Shown here one piece after another: positions 1 through 10,956 of a stretch of DNA of 64,000 nucleotides. The notes below the pieces were generated by a model. The model searched no databases, was not told the DNA's origin, and worked only from the letters and a program-made list of their open reading frames with translations. Made by a program: the position numbers and the translations under genes. How positions within the stretch are numbered: the stretch's first letter is position 1; each line of letters begins with the position of its first letter. This DNA comes from Silurus meridionalis (Eukaryota > Chordata > Actinopteri > Siluriformes > Siluridae). Location of the stretch: positions 9,702,868 to 9,766,867 of the forward strand of contig NC_060899.1 of the NCBI RefSeq assembly GCF_014805685.1, written 5' to 3'.

Positions 1-381
1 TGAAGGTAATCCAACAATGCGGATATTCTTCCTCCTTCCTCTGTTTTCAAGGTCTTCAGCCCGTTCGCCCATGTCATGTACTAGTTTCTCAAGGGATTGT
101 AGCTTAGCCTTGATCGGGGTTACCACGTCTTCCATATCCGATATCCTCGTTTCCACTTCAGTAATCCGCTTATTATGCTCGTCTAGTTCAGAATGATGCA
201 GTTGTAACAACTGCGATATCGGGTCCATTTTTTCATCAATGAGCTTGGAGATATTGGCTGTAATCTCCACAACCGCGTCAGACAGCGGAGTCGCGGGCGA
301 GCTCGTATTAGTATTAGCAGTTTCAGCTCGCTCATCGGCCTCCTCAGAGCTGTTGGCAATATGCGTTTTCGTACGTGGCAT
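1..381 (-). CDS. L1-type LINE ORF1 protein, N-terminal part (runs off window)
   Basis: Reading the minus strand from the ATG at 381-379 gives 127 codons open to the window edge. The protein starts MPRTKTHIANSSEEADERAE, is rich in Glu/Lys heptad-like spacing over residues about 50-110 (coiled-coil character), and reaches the segment DLENRGRRKNIRIVGLP at residues about 110-126. That segment is typical of fish L1/Tx1 ORF1 proteins, just before the RNA-recognition-motif-like domain. ORF1p is an RNA-binding trimer that coats LINE RNA. The start is chosen because the frame opens just downstream of GC-rich leader sequence and no earlier ATG lies in frame. No stop or frameshift is visible in this part, so the copy may be young. 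Whether ORF2 follows cannot be judged, since it lies outside the window. Confidence 0.85.
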   Translation of the reverse strand, partial: MPRTKTHIANSSEEADERAETANTNTSSPATPLSDAVVEITANISKLIDEKMDPISQLLQLHHSELDEHNKRITEVETRISDMEDVVTPIKAKLQSLEKLVHDMGERAEDLENRGRRKNIRIVGLPS

Positions 382-540
382 GCTCTCTGTTTGCCTCGAA
401 TTAGTTATTTATGCTCATAATGGCAACCACAAGACATAAACGTGTTAAAATTATAATATTCGGGTTATAATAATAGGAAACTCAGCAAAGAGACATTACT
501 GCTCAACTACACACAGCCTCCCTTCAAGCCGCCATCTTGA
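382..540 (-). mobile_element. L1 5' untranslated leader
   Basis: Sequence directly upstream, on the minus strand, of the L1 ORF1 start. It ends near a run reading GCCGCCATCTTGAAAACC on the plus strand, a composition typical of LINE leaders. The exact 5' end is uncertain because no target-site duplication was recognised. Confidence 0.5.
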
Positions 541-619
541 AAACCTCGCCACACTGATTTTTGGTAGATCTTATATAAATGGATATGTAACTGTGGCCAA
601 ATTCTCGCTTTGTCTTTTT

Positions 620-1302
620 ATCGGTTATGTCTTTTTTATGTCGCCGAACCCTGATATCTCGAGCACAAGGGGGGAAAAATTTGCCATTTAACGTCAGTTA
701 TCTCGATCGGCACTGTGCAGCCGCAGAAAAACTTGCGAAAGTGGCGGAAAAATCAAACCTTACAGATGCTACAGGAGTTGTATTGTATAATGGTGAATCT
801 CTGCTGTTAGTTAGTGCACATATGCCTTTTGTTGTTAAATGTTATGCAATGAATGGGAGGCGAAAGCAGCGCTTGGTAGGACCGCGGCGCGGAGCGTGAA
901 GGTGAGAGTGTGGAAGTTTAAATAGGAGCTGGTGATGAGTGCTAAATGAGCACCATATGTGCGCGATTGAAGCCGGGAGCTTCAGAGAAAGCGGCAGAGA
1001 AAGCACCTGACACGCCGAAGGGGGCGTAGCAGGTGGATTCCTGACAGTTAACAAACATGTACTGTATGTATATTTTTACAGCATGCCTTCATCAAACAAA
1101 TCGCGGCAAAGCTGTTGTGTAAAAAACCCTCCAAAAACACGTGCATGCACATTCTCATTTATTAACGCACATCATGTACATAAAGAAATTTCAAGCACGT
1201 TAATATATTGCCGCCATATTGATTTTCGTTTATCTCGATCATCGGTTATCTCGATGCTTTTTGGCAACCCCCTAGGACATCGACCTAACCGGGTTCCACT
1301 GT
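620..1302 (-). repeat. Repeat A, copy 1 (composite DNA repeat)
   Basis: On the minus strand this begins at 1302 with GTGGAACCCGGTTAGGTCG and ends near 620 with GACATAAAAAAGACATAACC. The same order of sequence blocks is present in 8963-13286 on the plus strand, so this is a dispersed repeat of about 0.7 kb. The ends share a GTCGA/GACATAACC theme like the termini of pogo/Tigger-type DNA transposons, but no transposase is present and the class is an inference. It carries an LTR-like insert at 840-1046. Confidence 0.7.
840..1046 (-). mobile_element. LTR remnant inside repeat A copy 1
   Basis: On the minus strand it begins TGTCAGGAATCCACCTGC and ends GCATAACA, the same ends as the longer LTR at 12533-13039, which sits at the equivalent site of the other repeat A copy. 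GTTAA-like motifs lie on both sides. The central 300 bp or so, with the polyadenylation-signal region seen in the other copy, is missing here, so this is an internally deleted solo LTR. Confidence 0.65.
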
Positions 1303-2117
1303 AGTTTTTATGGGCAGGCCAGAATTTGTCTAGTGAAATGTTTCAGTGTGTTGTTTGCTGTCAGAATTGTCATGAACACATTTCTTTTTACAGCATAATT
1401 TTAAACTGAACACCTGTACAAATTGGTACACAGATGTGGTTGCTGGCAGTTAGTAGAGATAACGTGTATTTATACATTTCTCATGTTACTAACTATGCTA
1501 TCAGTGATCTAACTAAGAATTTAACAGGCTTTGCTTGCATTGTAGCCAAAATGACAAATTTATATTGCTTTAACAAACCAAAGTAGCTTGTTTAACTATG
1601 TATGTCAAATGACCATCTAGGTCATGTTCTTACAGAGGACTAAATTAATGGACACATTTTACATTTTACTTGTTGATGCAATCATACATCATTTTGCCCA
1701 CCAACAACATTATATTTAAACACAGTCAGGGTGTCAAACCATTAAACTCTTTTAAAGTTACAACATTTAGGAATGTTCATTTGGTCTGTCTTTTAGAAGT
1801 AAACTATTAAAATATGTGGATAATAGTGGATAAGTAGATCATCTTCAAAATAAAACTGTGGCGCATATCTGGGTTATGGCTTTACATAATGGTTTAAAAA
1901 ACTAAATTGTTGAGTTTTTATGACTGGCAGATCAGTTATTTTAATGAACTGGTTCAAGGACATCAGATCTTTTGATGTATCACATGTAGGGCTACCCCAT
2001 GTAGCGTCTGGCACAGGTCATTTAGACTTCATGTTCCAGGCATTCCTTTTAACCTATGACATTTACATCTCAATCAAAAGGTGAAACTTTTATTGGGGAT
2101 GGTATATCCGTAAAGCG
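1303..2117. other. AT-rich intronic or upstream DNA, nothing recognised
   Basis: No open frame, repeat terminus or exon-like segment stands out. Spo11 exons upstream of 4494 were looked for here and none could be supported. Confidence 0.5.
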
Positions 2118-2347
2118 TCACACTCCCCCTCCGAAGACACTAAACAGGACCAAACCCTGAACTCTTGTTAAATTTACCGGGACCCATAAAACAATAAACT
2201 CATAAAACTCATAAAACAATCCAAACTCGAAACTAGATCCAGCATGGCTGCTTGTGACAAACACACACAACCAGCTCCAGAACGTTTGGATTTTACCACA
2301 AGACAGATAACCCCCAGAAGACTGATAACACAAGCCAGTCTCTATAC

Positions 2348-2568
2348 CACACACACACACACACACACGCGCGCATACACGCACACACACACACACGCAC
2401 ACAATCACACAGTCACACACACACACACACACACACACACACCACCCCGAAAGCCAGATAACCCCCCTGGCCTCTCTGGTTGAATTCACAGCGACCCTCA
2501 GACCATAAAACAATTTACTCTCGGAACTCGGACCCAGTACGTCTGTTTGTGACACACACACATATGCA

Positions 2569-2631
<63 letters not shown>
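2348..2631. repeat. Clustered (CA)n microsatellites
   Basis: Three CA-rich tracts occur at about 2348-2412, 2414-2442 and 2551-2631. They are separated by imperfect copies of a spacer containing CCATAAAACAAT and a motif like ACTCGGACCCAGTACG; a related copy precedes the cluster at about 2186-2260. The open frames over it are low-complexity translations of CA/TG and not genes. Confidence 0.9.
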
Positions 2632-2632
<1 letters not shown>

Positions 2633-2639
2633 AAAAGGG

Positions 2640-3079
2640 AGCATTCTTTTATTAATTAAATAATAGAATGTCCCACTTCACATGATACAAACATACATCT
2701 TGTTTGTATCTTCTTCTATAAATAAAGCAAGTGTTTAACTCTACATCAATATTATTTAAACCTTAAAATGTTTAGTAATATAACTCTGTGTTAAATGTTG
2801 TCTCTTCTCTTCTTAAGGCTTGATTGACTTAGAATTATCTGTTCTTTACTTTCCTGACAAGGGTGCATTTTATTTTTTAGAATACAACATTGTATTAACA
2901 TCAGTTAATTACTGATCTCTGTAAGTTAATGTACCTCTGCCTTATACTGTCATTTCTTTTCATGTTTAGTATCCAAATGCAAATGAAATGTACCATACCG
3001 TCTTAATTCACTTTGAATAAAACTTTAAAGTCCTCCAAAAGCAAGTATAGCCCGAAAACCATGCCCACAGATGCATGAA
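2640..3079. other. AT-rich DNA, nothing recognised
   Basis: Contains an exon-like stretch bounded by TTTTTTAG (about 2880) and GTAAGT (about 2921), but all three frames are closed, so it is not annotated as coding. Confidence 0.4.
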
Positions 3080-4097
3080 CATAGGAAGTTTTTCCCTCCA
3101 AAATTTCAGGCCATAGCATTGGCCATTCCCCCAAGGATGGGTGGGGTTCAGGACCTTTAAAACATCTTGAACCCAACCAGTCAGGGTTCAGTCGGGTCCA
3201 GTCAGAGTTCAGTCAAGAAAGCAACTCGCTCACTTGGCTCGACCGGAAAGGCCTGAAGGCCCGGGGGGCCAATGGCCCGGAGAGTCGGACGCTTCGAACA
3301 GCTCAGCAGCGACTCTTCGGGGACGAGATCTCAAATCTCTTTTGAGATCTTCCAGCAAGCTTTATCTTCAAAACACCAACTGCTCTGATCTTCAGGAGAA
3401 GATGGGAGAACATCTGACTCCATCCTAACCGACTCGTCCAAGATTCTTTTGTCTACCGCATCCGGACTCTTGTGCAACAAGTCAATGCAAGTAACCGGTT
3501 TACCAACTAATTTAGATGCGTGTTAAGTTTGAACCCCTTAATATTAAGGCGAATTTAAATTTCCGTGACGATTTCTCAGTTAGGATGTGATTAATTTGAA
3601 GCTTAAGCTGCCTTTCCTCCCTTTTTCTCCTTCTTCTTTTCCTTTCTCTTCCTCCTCTCCTAATTTCAACTTCCTTTTTTTTCTTTTCATTTCAATTTTT
3701 TTTATTTCTTTTTGTTTGTTTGTTTCTGTAGTTAGTTTTATGTTGTGTTTGTCTCATTCATTAAATCCCGTATTTTTCATAAGTGATTGTCTCTGAGTAC
3801 GTTTCATAAATGCAAAGTTCCTGCAACATCAGGTCTAAACTACATGCTGTATTTAATTTAATTTAATTTACGGTATAAAGTAAAAGGGGGTTATGTCTTT
3901 CTTGGCCAGGGAGATACCTCTTTTATAGAATTAATATAAAATTATACTGTCTGTTTGCCAGACGAACAGACAAATAAGTGTAATGTTAATTCCATTACCG
4001 TCAATTCAACTTAACTTAAATATTTATAATTACTTATAAATATTTACCTTTCTTTGCGAGCTAAATTCGCTACATATAATGGTGGAGAATGTGGGCA
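3080..4097 (+). mobile_element. Probable endogenous retrovirus-type LTR with primer-binding-site-like motif
   Basis: The segment has a repeated GGTTCAGTC / GTCCAGTCAGAGTTCAGTC promoter-like block at about 3183-3215, a long pyrimidine tract at 3610-3730, and ends TTCGCTACA at 4074. Six bases later TGGTGGAGAATGTGGGCA (4080-4097) starts with TGG, as a tRNA primer-binding site should. I recognise this type of leader from fish endogenous retroviruses. The 5' boundary is a guess, no partner LTR or gag-pol is in the window, and the copy would be a solo or truncated LTR. Confidence 0.4.
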
Positions 4098-4369
4098 GAC
4101 TGTGCTTCCAACTATATACTCAATTTGTCTGTATTATAAGTTTGTCCCTTTATCCCCCAGTCGCTACACCCAAAATAAGCTGTAGTTAAGATTATCAGCC
4201 GGTAGTACCTGTAGGTCTGTTGCAACACACGATGTATTGATTTATAAAATATTCAAATTAATAATCTAATAATAAATATAGTAATTGAAATATAATACCT
4301 GTAATATAAAATATAATTATAAGTATTTGTAAAAACCCAAGCGGGGGCCTTTGTAGGTGGTACAGTAAT

Positions 4370-4456
4370 CAAATGATTAGAGTACAGGTTGTATCAGGTC
4401 TTATATAATCGTCTGATCAATCGCTTATCAAAATAATCATTTTGTTGCAGCCCTAA
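4370..4456 (+). mobile_element. Terminus of a hAT-like non-autonomous element
   Basis: Ends in GTTGCAGCCCTAATTA, preceded by AATC-rich sequence. The same terminus occurs at 49955-49975. The complement AGGGCTGCAAC is a common end of fish hAT-like elements. The opposite end was not found, so this is a truncated copy lying immediately before a spo11 exon. Confidence 0.45.
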
Positions 4457-4493
4457 TTACATGACATCTAAGTTATTTCTTTGTACTTCTTAG

Positions 4494-4582
4494 GTTTAGC
4501 AAATTAGTTGGTCTACTTCTGACAATGGGTGGCACTGTATCAACTCTGCGAAGTGACTGCCCTTCAACTGTGATGAAGTTTG
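4494..4582 (+). CDS. spo11: spo11 exon encoding the segment before the winged-helix core
   Basis: This 89-nt exon follows a pyrimidine-rich acceptor ending TTCTTAG and is followed by the donor GTGAGA. In frame it reads 29 codons: FSKLVGLLLTMGG at the start and RSDCPSTVMKF at the end. It corresponds to the SPO11 region with VGLQM and a later SD-P---KF motif. It begins with one base completing a previous codon and ends with one base (phase 1), which fits exactly with the exon at 30241. Spo11 is the topoisomerase-VI-A-like transesterase that makes meiotic double-strand breaks in the nucleus. The first half of the exon matches the family only loosely, so identity rests on the C-terminal half and on phase. 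Upstream exons are not found in the window. Confidence 0.72.
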
Positions 4583-5690
4583 GTGAGAGAATCTTATTTT
4601 ATGAAGTTTTATGAGTGTTTATATTAGTATTATAAATATTATATATATTAGATTAAATTTTAGATATTAGATCAGAAAGGATGTCACTGAAAACAGATGC
4701 CACACTGTACCTTTCCCCCTATGCATTCACACTATAATTAGAGTATCTAGCATGAATGTATTTTAGTTATTGATAATTCTGGCATGTGCTGTCAAAGTAG
4801 AGATCAGACTTTTGCTAGAGTTAAAGAGCAGAACTCACTGTGCCACAGTAAAACAAACACTATCTTTAATCTTATCATTTTGTAGTCTTGTTTAATTTAT
4901 AATACTTAATATCAGTTCTCTAGCTGTAGAATGTGAAAAAATATACAGTACATAGGCAAATCAGGTTACTTCTATTGTGAAAATTGTTGTGAATGAACAA
5001 TAAATGGCAGAATGCTATAAAGGTAATCTTAATATATTTAAAAATTAAAACATAGTTATAACAGTTACGGGGTTTGTTGATTTGTTTGAATACGAATTTG
5101 GTTTTAATTTAGTTGTTTAGCAGTTCCTTTGAAGTTTAGTGTTACAAGCCTGTTTAGCCCATAAACATTACATTTAATTAAAAAAAAATTTTGATAGGCA
5201 TAGAAGCTGTTTATTAATATTTAGTACAAAAGTTCTAGAAAATAAAATATTATGTAGTCCTATCTTCTGATTTTGTCTCAATCTGTATAGTCAGTGTCAA
5301 GCATTACAAGGTAGTGGTGAAGGTATCCCAATCCCTTCTTTTCCCCAATCTTTAAAAGAAAATTTCAGAGCAGACAAATTGAGGCTATGTTACAAGTTGA
5401 ACTCTGGTAGTAAAAAGGAATTGTCAATGAAATACACAAATGAGCCATAAAAGTTAAGGGTTAAAGATTAACTTCTAACATAGTGATGGTCAGAGTGTAG
5501 AGAAAGGATCTGCTGAAGAAACATGCAAGCTCAGAGTAGGTGAGTTTGTGTCATGCCTTGCATGCTTCTATCTAGAATAAGTTCAATAGCCAGACCTTTA
5601 TCCAGTCTAACTGTTAACCTGTGCATTTCAAAGTAAACTCAGGGAAGAAACAACACCAAACTAACAACTGAATAAAAACTTACATTACGT
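4583..5690. other. Start of a 25.7-kb spo11 intron, AT-rich and unannotated
   Basis: Intronic sequence after the donor at 4583. No element termini or coding similarity recognised. Confidence 0.5.
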
Positions 5691-5788
5691 AACAGAGTTT
5701 TTTTCATCAAGATCTTGTATTGATGATGGGAGTGTAGGTGGTTGCCAGTCCATGTGTGAAAATGATGTTTCATGCTCCCTTCAGCTAG

Positions 5789-5998
5789 TCAGCTGACCTT
5801 CTTTCTGATTCTTTGGGAACATAACTTTGATGAACCTCCACCTAAACAATTGCAGCATCCCCAGATCATAGCACTGCCCCCACAGGCTTGTACATTAGGC
5901 ACTAGACATGATGGGTGCATCAGTTCATCCGCCTCTCTTCTTACCCTGATGCACCCATCACTCTGGAACAGTGTAAATCTGAACTCATCAGACCACAT
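5789..5998 (-). pseudogene. Tc1-like transposase fragment
   Basis: A 69-codon minus-strand stretch begins MWSDEFRFTLFQSDGC and continues to GGSAMIWGCC. The WSDE motif holds the first Asp of the DDE triad of Tc1/mariner transposases, and the GGGS-MVWGC-like block is the usual sequence about 60 residues later. The C-terminal part, with the second Asp and the Glu, is missing, so no active enzyme is encoded. Confidence 0.8.
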
Positions 5999-6290
5999 GA
6001 CCTTCTTCCATTACTCTAGAGCAGGGGTGGCCAACCCGTGGCTCGCGAGCCGCATGCGGCTCTTTGGCTGGTTTTATGCGGCTCTTACGTTCATATCGAA
6101 GTTTGTGTTTGTTTTTTAATGTGCGTGTTCGCTTTGCTTGAGTTCAATACGGTATTTTTAAGACTTAAATGAGCTTGCCCCTACTGGGAAACTTTGCGGT
6201 ATATCAGACCTGGGCAAACCACGGCCCGCGGGCCACATCCGGCCCTTTGTACATCCCTGTCTGTCCCGCGTGAGGCCAATCATAAATTAC

Positions 6291-6730
6291 AGGGATGCAC
6301 CGAAAATTTTCGCCCGAAATACCTAAATCACCGAAACAACACGGCAGAAACACAATTGTAATGACGCAATAAAAAATCGCAGCCAGCACACGGTTATCTG
6401 GATAAGAGCAACATGTCTGCGGTGTGCGGATAGCGATTTGCAAAACATGTAATGCTGAAATTTCAAGAGGGGGTGTATCTGCAAAGAGTTTCTACAAGTC
6501 GGGTTTAATTTAACACCTGAAATCCAAACATCCCGATTGCCATTCTTAATATGAGAAGAACGGGGTGCAGAAAAGTAAAGTCAATCCGAGCATGCGCACT
6601 CCGTCTGTAGTGGACGTTTTTGAAAAGGCAGGAAAGTTTTCCAGTGATGGTGCCAAGGCAAAACGTATAAATCAAAAAATTATGGATTTCATTGCCTTTT
6701 CAATTGAATTTTCATTTCGGTGCATCCCTA
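6291..6730 (+). mobile_element. Nested hAT-derived element with transposase remnant
   Basis: Bounded by AGGGATGCACCGAAA (6291) and TTTCGGTGCATCCCT (ends about 6729), an inverted terminal pair. Between them, about 6605-6690 on the plus strand reads VVDVFEKAGKFSSDGAKAKR followed by INQKIMDFIA. This resembles the N-terminal part, after the BED zinc finger, of ZBED-like hAT transposases. It is an internally deleted derivative. The 8-bp target duplication is not clear. Confidence 0.7.
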
Positions 6731-7267
6731 AAATATTATCGTTGGTGTGGCTCTCTGACACAATTCAGGTTTCTCATGTGGCCCCTTGTAAAAATTAATT
6801 TTGATTAAATTACCCTGCGGTATATTCATCTCACGCACATGCGCATTTGACGAAAATACCGTATTGAACTCAAGCGAAGTGAACACGCACATAAAAAAAA
6901 CCACACAAAAAGTCTGTGTTTTCTACCCTGAAACACGTGAAATCAAAGCATCGATCTGTTCTGACTGACACCCATGTAAAAGAATTGCTTCGAGTGGCAA
7001 CAACGGAATACAAGGCAGATTTGAAGGGGATTGTTCAAGGCAAGGAATGCCAAAAGTCCCACTAAGTAACATGCATAGTAAAAGAAAAACGCTATTGTAA
7101 ATTATTATATTTTTGTTTGTGGACTTGGTTGAACTGAGAGTTTGTGTGTGAGACAGTGCACACAATGTTCATTGTTGAAAATGACTGTCCTGTGGTCTTA
7201 GAACTGTAGGAGTCAATTTCTGTCATTATGTTGGTGTGTGACATTTACAATAAATCTGGCTGAGCAG

Positions 7268-7269
<2 letters not shown>

Positions 7270-7334
<65 letters not shown>
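7270..7334. repeat. (TG)n microsatellite
   Basis: An uninterrupted TG dinucleotide run of about 32 units inside the hAT element. Confidence 0.97.
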
Positions 7335-7339
<5 letters not shown>

Positions 7340-7740
7340 AAGGGATGGGTGATGTTCATGTGTGCCCGTGTGTATGATGTGGCTCTTTGCAGGTAACACA
7401 GTAAAAAATGTCTCTGGGTCGCTGACTGGTTGGCCACCCCTGCTCTAGAGTTCAATCTTTATGCTCCCTAGCAAATTAAAATCTTTTTTCCAAGTAGCCT
7501 TACTGATAAGTGTTTTTTTAGGCTACACAGCTGTTTAGTTCCAATCCCTTGAGTTCTCTTCACATTGTGCATGTGGAAATGCTCTTACTTTCACTATTAA
7601 ACATAGCCGTGAGTTCAGAGTAGGTTTAAATACTGTCGACCATCAGCTTGGTGTTTCCCGGGTTTTAAGTTCTTATCATTCGTTCTTAATCTTGCCTTAT
7701 ATATTTCATTGATACTGCATTCCAAAATTTTGGCACTGAC

Positions 7741-8673
7741 CTATAGCAGTCTCCAGGTCCATCCGTGGAGGCGAAATATGTGCTGGAGGGCCAGCTTGGC
7801 GGTTTCCTTGGCAGACGGCAGCTTGGGTAGAGTGATGAAGTGGCCCATATTTGAAAACCGATCAATGACCGCCATAACAACAGTGTTGCCATTGGAAGCG
7901 GGCAGCCTGGTAACAAAGTCCATTGCAAGGTGTGACCACGGATGTTTTGGGATAGGAAGGGGCTGGGTCAGGTAGGATGAGGATGGGTGCCTTGGTGAAT
8001 CGCCGCTTAAGCTAAAAAAAACGCCTTCTCAGCTTCAGGGCCCCAAAGGAACAAGCTTTACTGGGCAGGATGCAGCCATGTGCCCTTTACCTCTGCAGTA
8101 GAGGCATAGACCTAGTGACCGACGTCTCTCTTTCTCGGTGGGGGTCAGGTGGTGGCGTCCTATGTCCATGGCCTGCGGCAGAGAGAAAGAACGGGTGGCG
8201 GGACCCTGAAGTATGAGGTGGGGAACTGCTTGTAGGGGAAGGACAGTGAGGATCAAGGGCCTAAGCGGAGCAACGACGCTACTGGTGGTGTTCCCTTATG
8301 CGCTGATCGATGCGTGTAGCCAAGGAGATCAGAGAATCCAGATCCCGGAGTGGATCACGAGTTCATCCTTAACGGCAGAGGAGAGGCCCTGGTGGAAGGT
8401 ATCATAAAGTGCTGCGTGATCCCTTCTGCTGTCAATGGTCTGGGTCTGGAAGTCAGCCACGAACTCTGCCACAAAGCGATGCCCCTGTGTGGCCAAAATT
8501 AGGGAGCAGGCACGGCCGGGGAGCCAGAGGACAGAGTAGTTTCCAGGGGGAAACAGGTCAGTAACAGAAAGTTAAATACAACAGGGGAAGAACGCTGGAG
8601 AGTAATCGGAGCAAGCCTTGACGACAGTCTGGCACCGATTGGAGGTTTCTTGTGTCCTTACGTTAGACGCCAT
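7741..8673 (-). pseudogene. Collapsed Ty3/gypsy gag-pol remnant
   Basis: On the minus strand, a gag start (ATG at 8673) and later gag sequence lead to a CCHC zinc knuckle: CLYCRGKGHMAASC at about 8085-8125, with C-X2-C-X4-H-X4-C spacing. A short piece like the RT/RNase H boundary follows ([16 protein letters not shown] at about 7975-8020). It is joined directly to an integrase core fragment, [20 protein letters not shown] (7923 downwards), with its VIDRFS motif. Protease and most of reverse transcriptase are absent, and gag is interrupted by stops. Large internal deletions have collapsed a typical 4-5 kb element to under 1 kb. Confidence 0.8.
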
Positions 8674-8962
8674 TTCCGTGTAGCAGGTTGCAAGGGGGCG
8701 GTTCCATGGTAATGGAGGCGGCAATGCTGGAAGTTCTCAAGCTGGCTGGCGTGGATTTGAAATTCATCTACCTGTTAATGCAATGAATGGAAAATGATGT
8801 CTGCACTCTCCAAAAATAATTCTTTGAGTTGGGGGGTTGGCCAGCCAAAGAGGCCGGCCAAAGAGGGCAGAGGGGAAGTGGCCTAGCACTCTTCACTGGT
8901 ATTGAAAGAATTATTATTATAATAGTTTTTTTTTTTTTTACATTTATACCTGTTTTACAGAA
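8674..8962. other. Unassigned sequence between gypsy remnant and repeat A
   Basis: Includes GC-rich leader-like sequence next to the gag start and a poly-T run at about 8928-8940. It could be retrotransposon leader, but no LTR end is identifiable. Confidence 0.3.
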
Positions 8963-9106
8963 TAGTGGAACCCGGTTATGTCGAGGGCCTAGGGGACACC
9001 AAAAAGCGTCGAGATAACCAATGATCGAGATAAACGAAAACCAATATGGCGGCAGTATATTAACGTGCTTGAAATTTCTTTATGTACATGATGTGCGTTA
9101 ATAAAT

Positions 9107-10937
9107 AATAATAATAATAATAATAATAATAAGTTTAATTTATATAGCACCTTTCCCAAGCTCAAGGACGCTTTACAGGGTACAATATTTCAAGGCAGAT
9201 GAAATATAATGAACATACATGAACATAAACATATTCGTCGGACATTTGCCCAGGACGAAGGATCACATGCAGCTGCATGAGTTAATAACAGAGACAACAC
9301 AGACACAAAAACATACAGAACAAGAGAAAGAACACTACATAGTACATGAAACATACACCACATTTCAGGAAAATTAAGGACTCCTAACACATATGCATTG
9401 ATTGATAGTGGAGGTTGAAAAGGTGGGTCTTAAGCCTTGATTTAAATTCAGTCAAAGTGGTGATGGTTCTGAGTGCAATTGGTAGGGAGTTCCATAGTAT
9501 TGGAGCAATGACAGAAAAGGATCTGCCACCCGCAGAGGATAGACGGTATCTAGGAACCCATAGAAGTTCCGAATTTGAAGACCGGAGTGATCGTGAAGGA
9601 ACATAGGATGAGAGAAGATCAGAAAGATAGGGGGGAGAAAGAGCATTTAGTGCCTTTTAAGTGAGCAGTATGATTTTATATTTTATGCGAGATGAGACTG
9701 GAAGCCAGTGAAGATCAAATAATATAGGGGTAATGTGGGCAGATTTTTTATTGGAGGTTAACATTCTGGCAGCCGAGTTTTGTATGTACTGTAAACGTGA
9801 GATTGAGTGAGCTGATAAACCAGAGAAGAGTGAATTGCAGTAGTCGAGACGGACGTAATCAGAGCATGCACTAATATTTCTGCATCATTTCTGCAGATAA
9901 AAGGTCGAAGTTTGACAATGCGTTGCAGGTGAAAAAAGACGTTTTAGAGAGGCTGCGAATATGGGCATCAAAGGATAGTGAGGGGTCGAGTATAATACCT
10001 AAATTTCTAACAGTAGCTGAGGGGAAAATCGTAGTAGCATCCAGATCAAGACTAAAGTCCACAGAGTTGTTTTTTATTAGAGATGGGGGACCAGTTATCA
10101 GAATGTTTTACCCAGATTCAAGCTAAGAAAATTTGAGTGTAGCAATTGTTTTAACTCGCTAACACAAGAGGAGAGTGAGGATTTAACAAGCAGTATATAA
10201 CTGAATATCATCAGCATAACAATAACTAAAACCATGTCTACGAATGATGTTGCCAAGTGGCTAAATGTACAGAATGAATAGTAGTGGGCCAAGAACAGAG
10301 CCCTGTGGGACACCCTGTTTAAGTAAGACAGTAGGAGATTTGGAGTTGTGTATGGAGATGTGACATTGCCTGCCTGTGAGATAGGAGGAAAACCAGGATA
10401 GTGAAGAGCCTGATATGCCAAATTCCGCTAAGCGGAAAAGTAAGATCTTATGACAGACAGTATCAAAGGCAGAGCTGAGGTCTAATAACAGAAGTATAGT
10501 GAGACTACCAATGAGTAAAAGATCATTAACAACCTTTACTAGCGCAGTCTCCGTGCTATGCTGTTGGCGGAAGCCAGATTGAAAAATATCTAAGAGTTTA
10601 TTACCAATTAGGAATGACTGCAGCTGAGAGGCCACAGCCTTTTCCATGATCTTTGATACAAATGGCAGGTTGGAAATAGGGCGGTAGTTGGATAAGTCTG
10701 CCGGGTCCAGATTAGTCTTTTTGAGTATGGAAGTAACAGCAGCAGTCTTAAGTGACACAGGTACAGTAGAGGAGATAAATGACATATTAATGAGGTGGCA
10801 GATGGGGGCAGAAATCGCCAATGTACAGTCTTTTAGCAGGAAAGTAGGTGCAGGATCAAGAGTGCATGATGAGGAGTTAGATTTTTGTATTAACTCAGTG
10901 ATTAATGAGGAATTGGTTAGGGCTAGCGTTGTCAGAG
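9107..10937 (-). mobile_element. L2/CR1-like LINE, 5' truncated, inserted in repeat A
   Basis: The 3' end lies at the left: a (TAA)n tail at 9107-9132, then on the minus strand a terminal sequence with a TATAAATTAAACTTATT-like end. The 5' end is at 10937. AATAAAT occurs at 9100-9106 and 10938-10944 as the target duplication. The minus strand codes, in broken frames, a reverse transcriptase of the L2/CR1 (Jockey superfamily) type and its C-terminal domain, including LHWLPVSSRIKYKI near 9690-9730. Confidence 0.88.
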
Positions 10938-10956
10938 AATAAATGAGAATGTACAC
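10098..10956 (-). pseudogene. L2/CR1-type reverse transcriptase, frameshifted
   Basis: The minus-strand frame from about 10940 contains LSNYRPISNLPFVSKIMEKA (fingers), QSGFRQQHSTETALVKVVND, LLLLDLSSAFDTVCH (palm motif A, Asp present) and LLKQGVPQGSVLGPLLFILY (motif B). The YADD catalytic motif is visible at about 10210-10225 but in a shifted frame with a stop soon after. The endonuclease domain is missing through 5' truncation. The first 18 or so bases of the long open frame belong to repeat A and Tc1 flank, not to the LINE. Confidence 0.85.

Larger units (their letters stand above)
6022..7442. mobile_element. hAT-type non-autonomous element, 1.42 kb, with perfect 8-bp target duplication
   Basis: The left end is CAGGGGTGGCCAACC and the right end is its exact complement GGTTGGCCACCCCTG. 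CTCTAGAG is duplicated at 6014-6021 and 7443-7450, the 8-bp duplication expected of hAT insertion. Inside are a 40-bp nearly perfect inverted pair (about 6119-6158 and 6853-6892), the end of another hAT-like repeat (CAGACCTGGGCAAACC from 6205), a nested element at 6291-6730 and a (TG)n tract. No intact transposase. Confidence 0.9.
5700..7650 (-). mobile_element. Tc1-like transposon, decayed, split by a hAT insertion
   Basis: Two halves of one Tc1-like copy lie at about 5700-6021 and 7443-7650, separated by the hAT element at 6022-7442. The minus strand of the first half codes the central transposase (5789-5998). The second half reads as a broken N-terminal transposase part with several stops. 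The same family appears in the opposite orientation at 58790-59410. Confidence 0.7.

Noticed and set aside
2118..2627. A 169-codon minus-strand frame of Cys/Val repeats
   Set aside because: It is the translation of the (CA)n/(TG)n microsatellite; composition and periodicity explain it fully.
2881..2920. Exon-like segment between TTTTTTAG and GTAAGT
   Set aside because: All three frames contain stops and no similarity to Spo11 or any other protein is seen.
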